Under the pieces are notes generated by a model. The model worked only from the letters and a program-made list of their open reading frames with translations. It did not search any database and was not told where the DNA came from. A stretch of 53,275 bases of DNA, from contig NZ_JHQS01000054.1 of the NCBI RefSeq assembly GCF_014843845.1, positions 1-53,275 of the forward strand, written 5' to 3'. The translations under genes and the position numbers were made by a program. Positions 34,871 to 42,799 of this stretch are shown here, piece after piece (positions within the stretch are counted from its first letter, which is position 1; each line of letters opens with the position of its first letter). This stretch comes from Mesorhizobium amorphae. Lineage in GTDB: Bacteria > Pseudomonadota > Alphaproteobacteria > Rhizobiales > Rhizobiaceae.

Positions 34871-35730
34871 CAGGCCTCCTCCGCGCCGACGGCATTCTGC
34901 GGGAAGCCGAACTTCGCCCAGGCCGGTATGGCGAGCGTCACCGCGACGTCGCCAGCCATGACCGGCTGGCCGCTGTCGAGTGCTGCCTTGACGCGGTCGA
35001 TGCGGGCAATGGCGAGGCCTGCCGTACCTTCGGTCGACCCGAGCGCGCCGACCGGCCGTCCCGCGACCGTCAGCTCGGTGCCCGGGCCGGGCAGGGGAGC
35101 TTGCGCCGAGGCGATCAGCACGCGGCGCCTCGCGGTACCGCGATGCTGCATTCGCGAGACCACCTCCTGGCCGACATAGCAGCCTTTCTTGAAGCCGATG
35201 CCGCCGGTCTCGTCGAGCAGCACGTCATGTGGAAAGACATCGCCGAGCGCATAGTCGCTGCCGCTTTCGGCAATGCCGTGGGCGATGCGCAGAGCCTGCC
35301 ATGCCGTGGCATCGCCACCCTCGGCCGCGCCGCCATATCCGCGCCTGACGGCAATGTCGCGGAAGCGCGTGTCGGAAACTTCGGTTGAATCAGGATGTGA
35401 AGCGATTGAATCACTTCCCCACGCGACGCTGACAAGTGCCTGATCGGCCTTGGCAATCCCCACCTTGGCGCGCAAGCGGTAGAGCATCAGCCGGCGTACG
35501 AAATCGTCGGCAACGTCGGCACGACAGTCGAGCCGCAAGGCATCCTCTCCGCAACGCGAGATCAGGAAATCGAACAGGATCTTGCCTTGCGGCGAAAGCA
35601 GCGCGCCGGGCTTGGCCTCCCCGGCAGCCAGCGCGTCGAGATCGGTGGTGAGGATGTTTTGCAAGAAATGCTCGGCGTCGGGGCCTGACACGGAAATGAG
35701 CGCGCGGTCTTTCAGCAGGGCAATGGGCAT
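34870..35730 (-). CDS. ygfZ: YgfZ/GcvT-family folate-binding protein
   Basis: A 286-residue tetrahydrofolate-binding protein that aids repair or assembly of certain Fe-S enzymes. The diagnostic KGCYVGQE motif (about 182-189) is intact, and the start ISVSGPDAEHFLQNILTTD is typical. I start at ATG 35730; upstream sequence in frame lacks similarity. It is divergent from the dihydroorotase gene and coupled to the HD hydrolase gene. Confidence 0.92.
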   Translation of the reverse strand: MPIALLKDRALISVSGPDAEHFLQNILTTDLDALAAGEAKPGALLSPQGKILFDFLISRCGEDALRLDCRADVADDFVRRLMLYRLRAKVGIAKADQALVSVAWGSDSIASHPDSTEVSDTRFRDIAVRRGYGGAAEGGDATAWQALRIAHGIAESGSDYALGDVFPHDVLLDETGGIGFKKGCYVGQEVVSRMQHRGTARRRVLIASAQAPLPGPGTELTVAGRPVGALGSTEGTAGLAIARIDRVKAALDSGQPVMAGDVAVTLAIPAWAKFGFPQNAVGAEEA

Positions 35731-35812
35731 GGGGGGACAAAAGCCTGATCTTGCAAAACGGTCGGCCTTTACGTAAGCCGACGACACTCCCCCCGCAAGA
35801 GACCGGACGCCC

Positions 35813-37144
35813 ATGGCCAGCACCTACGATCTCATCCTGACAGGCGGCACGGTGGTCAACCATGACGGCGAGGGTTTTCGCGATGTCGGCGTCAAGGACG
35901 GCCGCATCGCGGCAATAGGCGATCTCGGCCAGGCCTCCGCCGGCGAAACGATCGACTGCCGCGGCCTGCACATATTGCCCGGCGTTGTCGACAGCCAGGT
36001 GCATTTCCGCGAGCCGGGGCTGGAGCACAAGGAAGATCTGGAGACCGGCTCGCGCGCGGCGGTGCTCGGCGGCGTCACTGCCGTGTTCGAGATGCCCAAC
36101 ACCAACCCGCTCACCACCAGCGAGGCAGCGCTTGCCGACAAGGTGCGTCGCGCCTCAGGCCGCATGCATTGCGACTTCGCCTTCTGGGTCGGCGGCACGC
36201 GCGACAATGCCGGCGACGTGGGTGAACTCGAGCGGCTGCCGGGCGCGGCCGGAATAAAAGTGTTCATGGGCTCGTCCACCGGCGACCTTTTGGTTGAGGA
36301 CGACGAGGGCGTCGCCGCGATCCTCAGCAACACGCGCCGGCGCGCGGCCTTCCATTCGGAGGACGAGTTCCGCCTGCGCGAGCGGTTGGGTGAGCGCATC
36401 GAAGGCGACCCGTCCTCGCACCCCGTCTGGCGCGACGAGATCGCCGCACTGCGCTGCACCGAGCGCCTTGTGCGCATCGCCCGCCAGGTACGCGCCCGCA
36501 TCCACGTGCTGCATATCTCGACGGCGGAAGAAATCCTCTTCCTCGAACAGCACAAGGACGTCGCGACCTGCGAGGCGACGCCGCATCACCTGACGCTCGC
36601 CGCCGACGACTATGCGCGTCTTGGCACGCTGATCCAGATGAACCCGCCAGTGCGCGCCGCGCGCCACCGCGACGGCGTCTGGCACGGCATTCAGCAAGGC
36701 ATCGTCGACGTGCTCGGCTCCGACCACGCTCCGCACACGCTGGCCGAAAAGGCAAAGTCCTATCCGGCCTCGCCTTCGGGCATGACCGGCGTGCAGACGC
36801 TGGTGCCGATCATGCTCGACCACGTCAATGCCGGCCGGCTGACCCTGCAGCGTTTCGTCGATCTCTCCAGCCACGGTCCGCAGCGCATCTTCGGCATGGC
36901 CAGGAAAGGCCGCATCGCCGCCGGCTACGACGCCGACCTCACCATCGTCGACCTGAAGCGCCGGGAGACCATCACCAATGCGCAGGCCGGCTCCAAGGCC
37001 GGCTGGACGCCTTATGATGGCAGAGAAGTGACCGGCTGGCCGGTTGGCACCGTCGTGCGCGGCCGCCGCGTTATGTGGGAAGGCGAGATCGTCACGCCCA
37101 GCCAGGGCAGGGCGGTGGAGTTCTCCGAAGCGCTGCAGGGCTAG
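35813..37144 (+). CDS. pyrC: Dihydroorotase (class I amidohydrolase)
   Basis: A 443-residue amidohydrolase of the dihydroorotase family, converting carbamoyl-aspartate to dihydroorotate in pyrimidine synthesis. Metal ligands are visible: DSQVHFREPG (HxR motif), GIKVFMGSSTG with the likely carboxylated lysine, AFHSEDE, HVLHIST and GSDHAPHTL. It stands alone, without pyrB beside it, so a related role (hydantoinase-type) cannot be excluded, though MPNTNP and the overall pattern favour dihydroorotase. Confidence 0.9.
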   Translation: MASTYDLILTGGTVVNHDGEGFRDVGVKDGRIAAIGDLGQASAGETIDCRGLHILPGVVDSQVHFREPGLEHKEDLETGSRAAVLGGVTAVFEMPNTNPLTTSEAALADKVRRASGRMHCDFAFWVGGTRDNAGDVGELERLPGAAGIKVFMGSSTGDLLVEDDEGVAAILSNTRRRAAFHSEDEFRLRERLGERIEGDPSSHPVWRDEIAALRCTERLVRIARQVRARIHVLHISTAEEILFLEQHKDVATCEATPHHLTLAADDYARLGTLIQMNPPVRAARHRDGVWHGIQQGIVDVLGSDHAPHTLAEKAKSYPASPSGMTGVQTLVPIMLDHVNAGRLTLQRFVDLSSHGPQRIFGMARKGRIAAGYDADLTIVDLKRRETITNAQAGSKAGWTPYDGREVTGWPVGTVVRGRRVMWEGEIVTPSQGRAVEFSEALQG

Positions 37145-37175
37145 GCTACCTTCCCAAGGGGGCAGGGCAAACCAC

Positions 37176-37979
37176 TCAATCCCCGGCGACAAAGAACATC
37201 CACTGGCCGGTCGGCGTGATGCCGACGCGGTAGAAGATGTAGGCGCCGAATTGTTTCATGCCGTCAAAGTCGCCGGCGGTGACGATCTTGAACAGCTCGA
37301 CGCGCTGCTTGGCGTCGAGTTTGTCGAGCGGCAGGGCAAAGAAATACGGCCAGACATAGAGCTCCTGCGGCGTGCCTGCATCGACATGGACATAGCCGGC
37401 GCTAAGCACCTCTTCCATGATGGCCAGGATCTCCTGGCCTTCGCCGTCGCCAGACAACCCCTTGAGGAAAGCGATCGGGTCGCCGTCGATGTCGCCAAGC
37501 GACAATTGCGTCATCTGATCGCCCGTGCCGATCAGCGGCCTGAGCTTCTCGATGTCGCCGCTCCGGCAGGCCTCGACGATCAGGTCGTGCATGCGCCTGA
37601 CCGGCTCAGGCAGCCTGGTGAGGTCATAGACGACTTCAGGCGGCGGCGTCTCCGGGTCGGTGCGCGGGTTGGCTACGCCGCCATCGTTCGCCGGTCCTTC
37701 CGGCTCGCTTTTTTCGGGCTCGTCGGCGGGCGTCGGCTCCCTGGCTGCGGGCGGGGTCGTGCCGAGTGGATCGGGCGCCGGCACGGCGCTTCCGGGCGGG
37801 GCCATGTCGTCGTCGGCGGGTGGCGTGACGGGCGAGGGAAGCTCCTCGCGCTTGATTTCGCTCAGCGCGTGAGCCGGGCCGGTCGTGAGACAGAGCGCCA
37901 GCGGAACCGCGGCGCAGAAAGCAGCGAGCCAGATGCTGAAAACCAGGCCGCGCGGCTGGCCTGAGATCGTAAAATTCAC
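37176..37979 (-). CDS. Exported hypothetical protein, Pro-rich then globular
   Basis: A 267-residue protein of unknown function. A signal peptide with hydrophobic core (about 12-35, ending in GPAHA) is followed by a Pro/Glu/Asp-rich linker (about 40-105) and a globular domain (about 110-267) with VRRMHDLIVEACRSGDIEKLRPLIGTG and YVWPYFFALPLDKL. The start is GTG 37979, 9 bases after a perfect AAGGAG at 37989-37994. That binding site abuts and slightly overlaps a palindromic repeat, so the repeat lies in the leader or promoter. It converges with the dihydroorotase gene. Confidence 0.83.
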   Translation of the reverse strand: MNFTISGQPRGLVFSIWLAAFCAAVPLALCLTTGPAHALSEIKREELPSPVTPPADDDMAPPGSAVPAPDPLGTTPPAAREPTPADEPEKSEPEGPANDGGVANPRTDPETPPPEVVYDLTRLPEPVRRMHDLIVEACRSGDIEKLRPLIGTGDQMTQLSLGDIDGDPIAFLKGLSGDGEGQEILAIMEEVLSAGYVHVDAGTPQELYVWPYFFALPLDKLDAKQRVELFKIVTAGDFDGMKQFGAYIFYRVGITPTGQWMFFVAGD

Positions 37980-37993
37980 CGCCTGTCTCTCCT

Positions 37994-38097
37994 TAGAGCA
38001 ATTCCAGGAAAAGTGTGTAGCGGTTTTCCGTCCGGAATTGCGTAAAAACAAATACCTAGAGCGGGTCGGCGATTCGATCAAAAGCTGAACCGCTCTA
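37994..38097. repeat. About 104-bp palindromic intergenic repeat
   Basis: The element begins TTAGAGC and ends GCTCTA. It holds two hairpins: GCAATTCC (37998-38005) with GGAATTGC (38034-38041), enclosing GGAAAA/TTTTCC; and TAGAGCGG (38057-38064) with CCGCTCTA (38090-38097). I recall near-identical elements in very many copies in Mesorhizobium and other Rhizobiales; not verified here. Its termini match those of the rnc-era hairpin. Confidence 0.75.
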
Positions 38098-38214
38098 GCG
38101 CCCGGCTTTTCGGGCCGTTCAAGCGCTCCGAGCCTGTCCGGATGGTCCGGGCATGATGCCCAAACGGTGCGCCGTGGTCAAAGAACCGTACGTCGTTTGA
38201 GTGACGCGTGGCGT

Positions 38215-38472
38215 CTAGTGTCGCAGCCGCTCCGGCTCGAAGGCGCCAGCGACCACCTTTTCACGCATGCGGTCGAGCAGGGCAAGGGCCGAGGTCTCGC
38301 CATTGGCGCGCAGCATCTCGCCGAAAGCGGTTTCCAGCGCCGCCTCCGCAATGATCTCGGGCTCGATTCCGGCCGACAACCCTTCTGCCCAGGCCTCGCT
38401 GTGGCTCTCCACGGCGGTCAGGCGCTTTTCTTCCCTGACCAACGCGTCGATGTCGTTGACGACATGTTCCAT
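38215..38472 (-). CDS. Small hypothetical protein (85 residues)
   Basis: A small acidic, Ala/Glu-rich helical protein without a signal peptide: MEHVVNDIDALVREEKRLTA...ALLDRMREKVVAGAFEPERLRH. I do not recognise a family. ATG 38472 is preferred, behind an AAAGGG; TTG 38493 or GTG 38484 are in-frame alternatives. It is preceded by 350 bases of unusual A+T-rich, dyad-rich DNA. Confidence 0.6.
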   Translation of the reverse strand: MEHVVNDIDALVREEKRLTAVESHSEAWAEGLSAGIEPEIIAEAALETAFGEMLRANGETSALALLDRMREKVVAGAFEPERLRH

Positions 38473-38493
38473 TGCAATGTCCACCCTTTTCAA

Positions 38494-38825
38494 GCGGCGA
38501 TCCGTGGGTGCGGATCAGGCTTGGGCTGTCCCTTTCATGCGCAGGCCTCAGTAACTGTTTGTAAATACGACATTTTTTTGGTCGTGCTCTACAAAGTCCG
38601 TCGCGTTGCCAAAACCTGCCTTCGATCGCTTACAAACTTAGCCGATTAGACCGGCGAGCGGCATCAAAACCTTCAGTTTGAGTTAATTCCACATCTGCGC
38701 GCTAACGTTTCGTTAATATAGTTGCAGAAGTGCAACATCAGGATTGCACCAAGACGTCGGTGGACACAAGCAGGCAGAGGTGAAAAGCCTGTTGGTATCG
38801 AACGGGACAGCGACCCGGATGCCGG
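38494..38825. other. A+T-rich 332-base gap with dyads
   Basis: This stretch between two minus-strand genes is clearly richer in A+T than its surroundings. It contains a CtrA-like site (38702-38716), a perfect hairpin GTTGCA-GAAG-TGCAAC (38721-38736), and a T7 run at about 38572-38578. No coding sequence is evident. It may hold the promoter of the 85-residue gene or a small RNA. Confidence 0.45.
38702..38716. promoter_or_regulatory. CtrA-like site CTAA-N7-TTAA
   Basis: One mismatch from the alphaproteobacterial cell-cycle regulator consensus TTAA-N7-TTAA; the core TAACGTTTCGTTA is itself a perfect dyad. It is adjacent to a second hairpin. Purely motif-based. Confidence 0.35.
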
Positions 38826-39197
38826 TCAGTTGCCGTAGCGCGAGGCGATGTCGCGCGTCAGCGTCTCGCCTTCCTTGGTGTAGCGGCTGATGGCTTCTAT
38901 CGCCGACGCCGTGCATTGCGTGTAGGTGCCGCCGAAGGAGCGGTAGCCGCGGTTGAAGCTGGCGATGAAGCGGGCGCGCCGCTCGGGATCGGGATTTTCC
39001 GATTCGAGCAGCCTTTCCATCTCGATCCGCCACTGGTCGCCCTTCTCGCCGCATAAATTGCGCAGGAAGTGCAGCGAACCCAGAACTTCCGCCAGCCGCA
39101 TCAGCCCAGGCTCGAACGGTGCCTCGGTGGCTAAAGCCGGCCGCGCAGCGGTGCTGGCGGCGAGGCATGCGGCGAGAAACAGCGAGGCACGGGTCAT
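38826..39197 (-). CDS. TIGR02301-family exported protein
   Basis: A 123-residue protein with an N-terminal signal peptide (SLFLAACLAASTAARPALA) and a helical mature part, with LGSLHFLRNLCG, ARFIASFNRGYRSFGGTYTQCTASA. The two cysteines may pair in the periplasm. This matches the TIGR02301 group known from Rhizobiales, of unknown function. It follows the NUDIX gene by 42 bases in the same direction, the usual arrangement. Confidence 0.85.
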   Translation of the reverse strand: MTRASLFLAACLAASTAARPALATEAPFEPGLMRLAEVLGSLHFLRNLCGEKGDQWRIEMERLLESENPDPERRARFIASFNRGYRSFGGTYTQCTASAIEAISRYTKEGETLTRDIASRYGN

Positions 39198-39239
39198 CAG
39201 GCTTTGTGGCCAAACAATTTGTCGCCCGCAAGACGATTC

Positions 39240-39674
39240 TCATGGCCGGGCGCCGGCACCCTTGCTGGCGCCGAGCAACTGTACCGCCACGGCAAACACC
39301 GCATCGGCGAGCGGCAATGCGGTCATCTCGTCGAGTGTATAGAAGGCAGCGGTCTCGGCATCGTCGCTGGCCATCGCTTCGCCGCCGGCATGGGTGGCGC
39401 CGAACACCGTCAGCAGATAGTCGACCGGGTGGTTCTCACCACTGCCGTCGATGTGGATTTCGCGCAGCGGCCGGTAGTCCTCAGCCAGCAGCCCGGTCTC
39501 TTCGAGCAATTCGCGGGCCGCCGCTTGCGCAAGCGTCTCACCGGGCTCGACCTTGCCGCCTGGAAAGGCATAAACCCCTTGCGAGGGCGGCCTTGCCCGC
39601 TTGACCAGCAACACCGTGTCGCCGCGCACGACGGCAACCGAGACTGCCGTAAGTGTCTTTCGCCTCTCGTCCAT
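39240..39674 (-). CDS. NUDIX hydrolase
   Basis: A 144-residue NUDIX protein with the intact box GKVEPGETLAQAAARELLEETGL (about 40-62) and the MutT-like context YAFPGG before it. The C-terminal part DDAETAAFYTLDEMTALPLADAV is typical of the YjhB/ADP-ribose-like group. The substrate is not known. It is upstream of and probably co-transcribed with the TIGR02301 gene, and divergent from the SRAP gene. Confidence 0.88.
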   Translation of the reverse strand: MDERRKTLTAVSVAVVRGDTVLLVKRARPPSQGVYAFPGGKVEPGETLAQAAARELLEETGLLAEDYRPLREIHIDGSGENHPVDYLLTVFGATHAGGEAMASDDAETAAFYTLDEMTALPLADAVFAVAVQLLGASKGAGARP

Positions 39675-39786
39675 CAATCCTCGATCTGCAGCCCTTGTGG
39701 ACCCGCAGCAAGCAAACAGCTTTAGCGGTTGCGCAACGCCGGTTCCATCGCCACCTTCGCGTCTGATCGATTCAACGGACTTGCCA

Positions 39787-40563
39787 ATGTGCGGGCGCTT
39801 TGCCTTGACAGCGACGCCGGATCAGACCGCCGGTCTTCTCGGCTTGGCGGAACTGGAAGATTTTCCGGCGCGTTACAACATCGCTCCGACGCAGCCCGTG
39901 ATGATGGTGCTCGCCGGTCCGCCGCGGATGCCAGGCTCGAACCTGCCCGACCGGCAACCGATTCTGGTGCGCTGGGGGCTGATCCCGGCCTGGGTCAAGG
40001 ACACCAGGGAGTTCCCATTGCTGTTCAACGCTCGCTCGGAAGGGGCGGTGGAAAAGGCCTCGTTCAAGGCCGCCATGCGCCATCGCCGCGCTCTGGTGCC
40101 GGCTTCGGGCTTTTACGAGTGGCGGCAAGCCGGAGATAAGGGGGCCGCCGGCAAGAAAGGCCAGCCCTACTGGATCCGGCCGAAGCATTGCGGGCTCGTC
40201 GCCTTTGCCGGGCTGGTCGAGACCTATGCCGAGCCGGGCGGCTCGGAGATGGACACCGGCGCCATCCTCACCGTGCATGCCAATGCCGACATTGCTCATA
40301 TCCACGACCGCATGCCGGTGGTCATCGCGCGTGAGGATTTCGACCGCTGGCTGGACTGCCGCACCCAGGAGCCACGCGACGTGGCCGACCTCTTGCGGCC
40401 CGTACAGCCCGATTTCTTCGAAGCGATTCCTGTTTCCGACCTCGTCAACAAGGTCGCCAACACCGGACCGGAGGTTCAGGAGCGGGGCGTCATCGGACCG
40501 GAGCCCGAGAGGGTCAGGCGCCAGAAGCCTGGCGCGGACGAAAGTCAGATGACCCTATTTTGA
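39787..40563 (+). CDS. SOS-response-associated peptidase (SRAP, YedK/HMCES-like)
   Basis: A 258-residue protein that forms a covalent link through Cys2 to abasic sites in single-stranded DNA and shields them. The N-terminus MCGRF gives Cys2 after Met removal; Asn81 in NARSE, Glu111 in GFYEW and His173 in HDRMP complete the active site. The start at ATG 39787 is therefore certain. A weak hairpin follows the stop. Being divergent from a NUDIX gene, it fits a DNA/nucleotide repair neighbourhood. Confidence 0.94.
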   Translation: MCGRFALTATPDQTAGLLGLAELEDFPARYNIAPTQPVMMVLAGPPRMPGSNLPDRQPILVRWGLIPAWVKDTREFPLLFNARSEGAVEKASFKAAMRHRRALVPASGFYEWRQAGDKGAAGKKGQPYWIRPKHCGLVAFAGLVETYAEPGGSEMDTGAILTVHANADIAHIHDRMPVVIAREDFDRWLDCRTQEPRDVADLLRPVQPDFFEAIPVSDLVNKVANTGPEVQERGVIGPEPERVRRQKPGADESQMTLF

Positions 40564-40630
40564 AGCCGTTGCTTTCGGGCGCGCTTCGACGCCTCTGTTG
40601 CCGGGCGCTCGGCGCCGGCAGCGTGCCTGT

Positions 40631-40786
40631 TCAGGCAGCGCGCGGCGACACGATCTTCTGCGCCGGCTTCTTCTTCTTCGCGGTGTGGAGAAGGGCGGCG
40701 ACGATAGCGGCCGGGCCGATCGCGCGGTAGTGGCTGGCGAGCGCCGGTTGTTTGGCGCGGTTGGATTCCTGCTTGGTTCGGGGCAT
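40631..40786 (-). CDS. Conserved 51-residue basic protein
   Basis: A short frame MPRTKQESNRAKQPALAS... that continues HYRAIGPAAIVAALLHTAKK and ends in a Lys-rich tail KKKPAQKIVSPRAA. A good AGGGAAGAG ribosome binding site precedes ATG 40786. I recall similar ~50-residue proteins in other rhizobia; the function is unknown. It is basic with a short hydrophobic middle (AIGPAAIVAALL), possibly membrane- or nucleic-acid-associated. Confidence 0.6.
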   Translation of the reverse strand: MPRTKQESNRAKQPALASHYRAIGPAAIVAALLHTAKKKKPAQKIVSPRAA

Positions 40787-41171
40787 TGCTCTCTTCCCTG
40801 GTAACATTTGCGTGTCTGCGTTTGATCGCCGATTCCGACCAAATCGTGACGTCTGGTGACCTAGCCGGCGAATGTTTCATGACTGTGCCGACATGTTTAA
40901 TAAAATGTTTCAGTGCCTCATTTCCTGTGATCCACCGACTCTTTTGGCTGATGTTGCGACTTGACGGCAACACCGGGCAAGGCGATAAAGCCGCGCATGA
41001 AAACGTTTTTCGCCATTTGTGGCATTTGCATTATTGGCTAGCCTCGCGCTGGTCCGGACGTTTTCGCCTCATCTTTCCCCAGATTGGACAAACGCCCCGG
41101 CCAGCAGGCTGGAATCCGGTTTGCGTGTCGGCGCAAGCCCATCCAGAAACTAACGGACCGGGAAGGCACGC
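40787..41171. other. 385-base gap before cysS
   Basis: No gene seen. It holds the cysS promoter candidate (40960-40988) and, nearer the small gene, AATGTTTCA twice (40871-40879 and 40904-40912, 33 bases apart) with a related ATGTTT between them, which could be an operator for the divergent pair. Confidence 0.45.
40960..40988 (+). promoter_or_regulatory. Putative sigma-70 promoter of cysS
   Basis: CTTGAC (40960-40965), 17-base spacer, CGATAA (40983-40988). The -35 matches the rhizobial consensus exactly; the leader to cysS would be about 175 bases. Confidence 0.45.
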
Positions 41172-42620
41172 ATGTCTGACGCATCGAAGGGTCTCAGCCT
41201 CTACAACACGCTGACGCGGGCCAAGGACGATTTCGTCCCGATCGATCCGCTGAACGTGCGCATGTATGTCTGCGGCCCGACGGTCTACGACTTTGCCCAT
41301 ATCGGCAATGCGCGACCGGTGATCGTCTTCGACGTGCTGTTCCGTCTGCTGCGTCATCTCTACGGCGAAAGCCACGTCACGTATGTGCGCAACATCACGG
41401 ATGTCGACGACAAGATAAATGCGCGTGCGCTGCGCGATTTCGGCAATGAGATTGCTTCGGGAAAACTCTCGCTCAACGAAGCGATCCGGCGCGTCACCGA
41501 AAAGACCGCCGACCAGTACCACAAGGATGTGGCGACGCTCGGCTGCCTGGAGCCGACGGTCGAGCCGCGCGCCACCGAATTCGTCGAGCCGCGCGCCGAC
41601 GGCAAGGCCGACATGGTCACGCTCATCGAGCGCCTGATCGAGCGCGGCCACGCCTATGTCGCGGCGGGCGAAGTGCTGTTCGACACCGCCTCGATGCCCG
41701 ACTACGGCCAGCTGTCGAAGCGCAATCTCGACGAGCAGCAGGCCGGCGCCCGCATCGCCGTCGACGCGCACAAGAAGAACCCCGGCGATTTCGTGCTGTG
41801 GAAACTGTCCTCGCCGGAAGAGCCGGGCTGGGACAGTCCGTGGGGCAGGGGACGTCCGGGCTGGCACATCGAATGCTCGGCGATGTCCGCCGCTTATCTC
41901 GGAGAGGTCTTCGACATCCATGGCGGTGGCCTCGACCTGATCTTCCCGCACCATGAGAACGAGATCGCCCAGTCGCGCTGCGCCCACGGCACCGATGTCA
42001 TGGCCAACATCTGGATGCACAACGGCTTCCTGCAGGTCGAGGGGCAGAAGATGTCGAAGAGCCTCGGCAATTTTTACTCGATCCATGAACTGCTGGAGAC
42101 CGAGACCTTCGGTGGCCGCAAATGGCCGGGCGAGGTGCTGCGGCTGGCAATGCTGATGACGCATTACCGCGAGCCGATCGACTTTTCCGTGCGCAAGCTG
42201 GAGGAGGCGGAGAACACGCTGCGCAAATGGAAGCGCGCGGCGGATCTCGCGCCGTCAGCGGCGCCGCAACTGCCGGCCGAAATCGTGGAAGCGCTGTCGG
42301 ACGATCTAGCCACCTATGCCGCCTTTCAGCGGCTGACGCAGCTTGCCAGCGAGGCACTCGATGCCGGCGGAGGCGACAACGCCGCCGCCGCTTCACTGAA
42401 GGCCGCCCTTGCCTTCCTCGGCTTCGATGTCGGTGCGGCCAAAGTGGACGAGGCCGCGATCGCCAAAGCTATTGCCAGGCGCCTCGAACTGATCGCCGCC
42501 AAGAACTGGGCCGAAGCCGACCGCATCCGCGACGAGCTTCTGGCGCAAGGCGTGCAGTTGAAGGATGGCAAGGACCCTGTCACCGGCGAACGCGTGACGA
42601 CCTGGGAGGTAAAGCGGTGA
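41172..42620 (+). CDS. cysS: Cysteinyl-tRNA synthetase
   Basis: Class I tRNA synthetase of 482 residues that charges tRNA-Cys. It has the zinc-site CGPTVYDFAHIGNAR with the HIGN form of the HIGH motif, VTYVRNITDVDDKI, GRPGWHIECSAMS, FPHHENEIAQS, and KMSKSLGN. The C-terminal anticodon-binding region (about 380-482) is present. It precedes a palindromic repeat and the DUF559-cimA chain. Confidence 0.97.
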   Translation: MSDASKGLSLYNTLTRAKDDFVPIDPLNVRMYVCGPTVYDFAHIGNARPVIVFDVLFRLLRHLYGESHVTYVRNITDVDDKINARALRDFGNEIASGKLSLNEAIRRVTEKTADQYHKDVATLGCLEPTVEPRATEFVEPRADGKADMVTLIERLIERGHAYVAAGEVLFDTASMPDYGQLSKRNLDEQQAGARIAVDAHKKNPGDFVLWKLSSPEEPGWDSPWGRGRPGWHIECSAMSAAYLGEVFDIHGGGLDLIFPHHENEIAQSRCAHGTDVMANIWMHNGFLQVEGQKMSKSLGNFYSIHELLETETFGGRKWPGEVLRLAMLMTHYREPIDFSVRKLEEAENTLRKWKRAADLAPSAAPQLPAEIVEALSDDLATYAAFQRLTQLASEALDAGGGDNAAAASLKAALAFLGFDVGAAKVDEAAIAKAIARRLELIAAKNWAEADRIRDELLAQGVQLKDGKDPVTGERVTTWEVKR

Positions 42621-42633
42621 GGGTGGTGCCAAG

Positions 42634-42792
42634 CACCCCCCTCTGCCCTGCCGGGCATCTCCCCCTCAAGGGGGGAGATTGGACTTCACTGTCGCCTTCG
42701 CCAATCGCGGACATTGATGATTGGGCGCTGCCGGCGCAACTGCTGATCTCCCCCCTCGAGGGGGGAGATGTCCGGCAGGACAGAGGGGGGCG
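42634..42792. repeat. 159-bp palindromic element with 47-48 bp inverted arms
   Basis: The left arm (42634-42680) and right arm (42745-42792) are inverted copies with about five differences. Each arm also contains its own dyad around ATCTCCCCC and GGGGGAGAT. The 64-base middle has TGGACTTCACTGTCGCC. I recall such elements as highly repeated in Mesorhizobium. It ends 7 bases before the DUF559 start codon and its purine-rich end (GAGGGGGG) lies at ribosome-binding distance. Confidence 0.8.
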
Positions 42793-42799
42793 CCTCGCG

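Noticed and set aside
42122..42799. Upstream in-frame extension of DUF559 through the repeat and the cysS 3' end
   Set aside because: Similarity to DUF559 begins at 42800 and the extension overlaps cysS in another frame.
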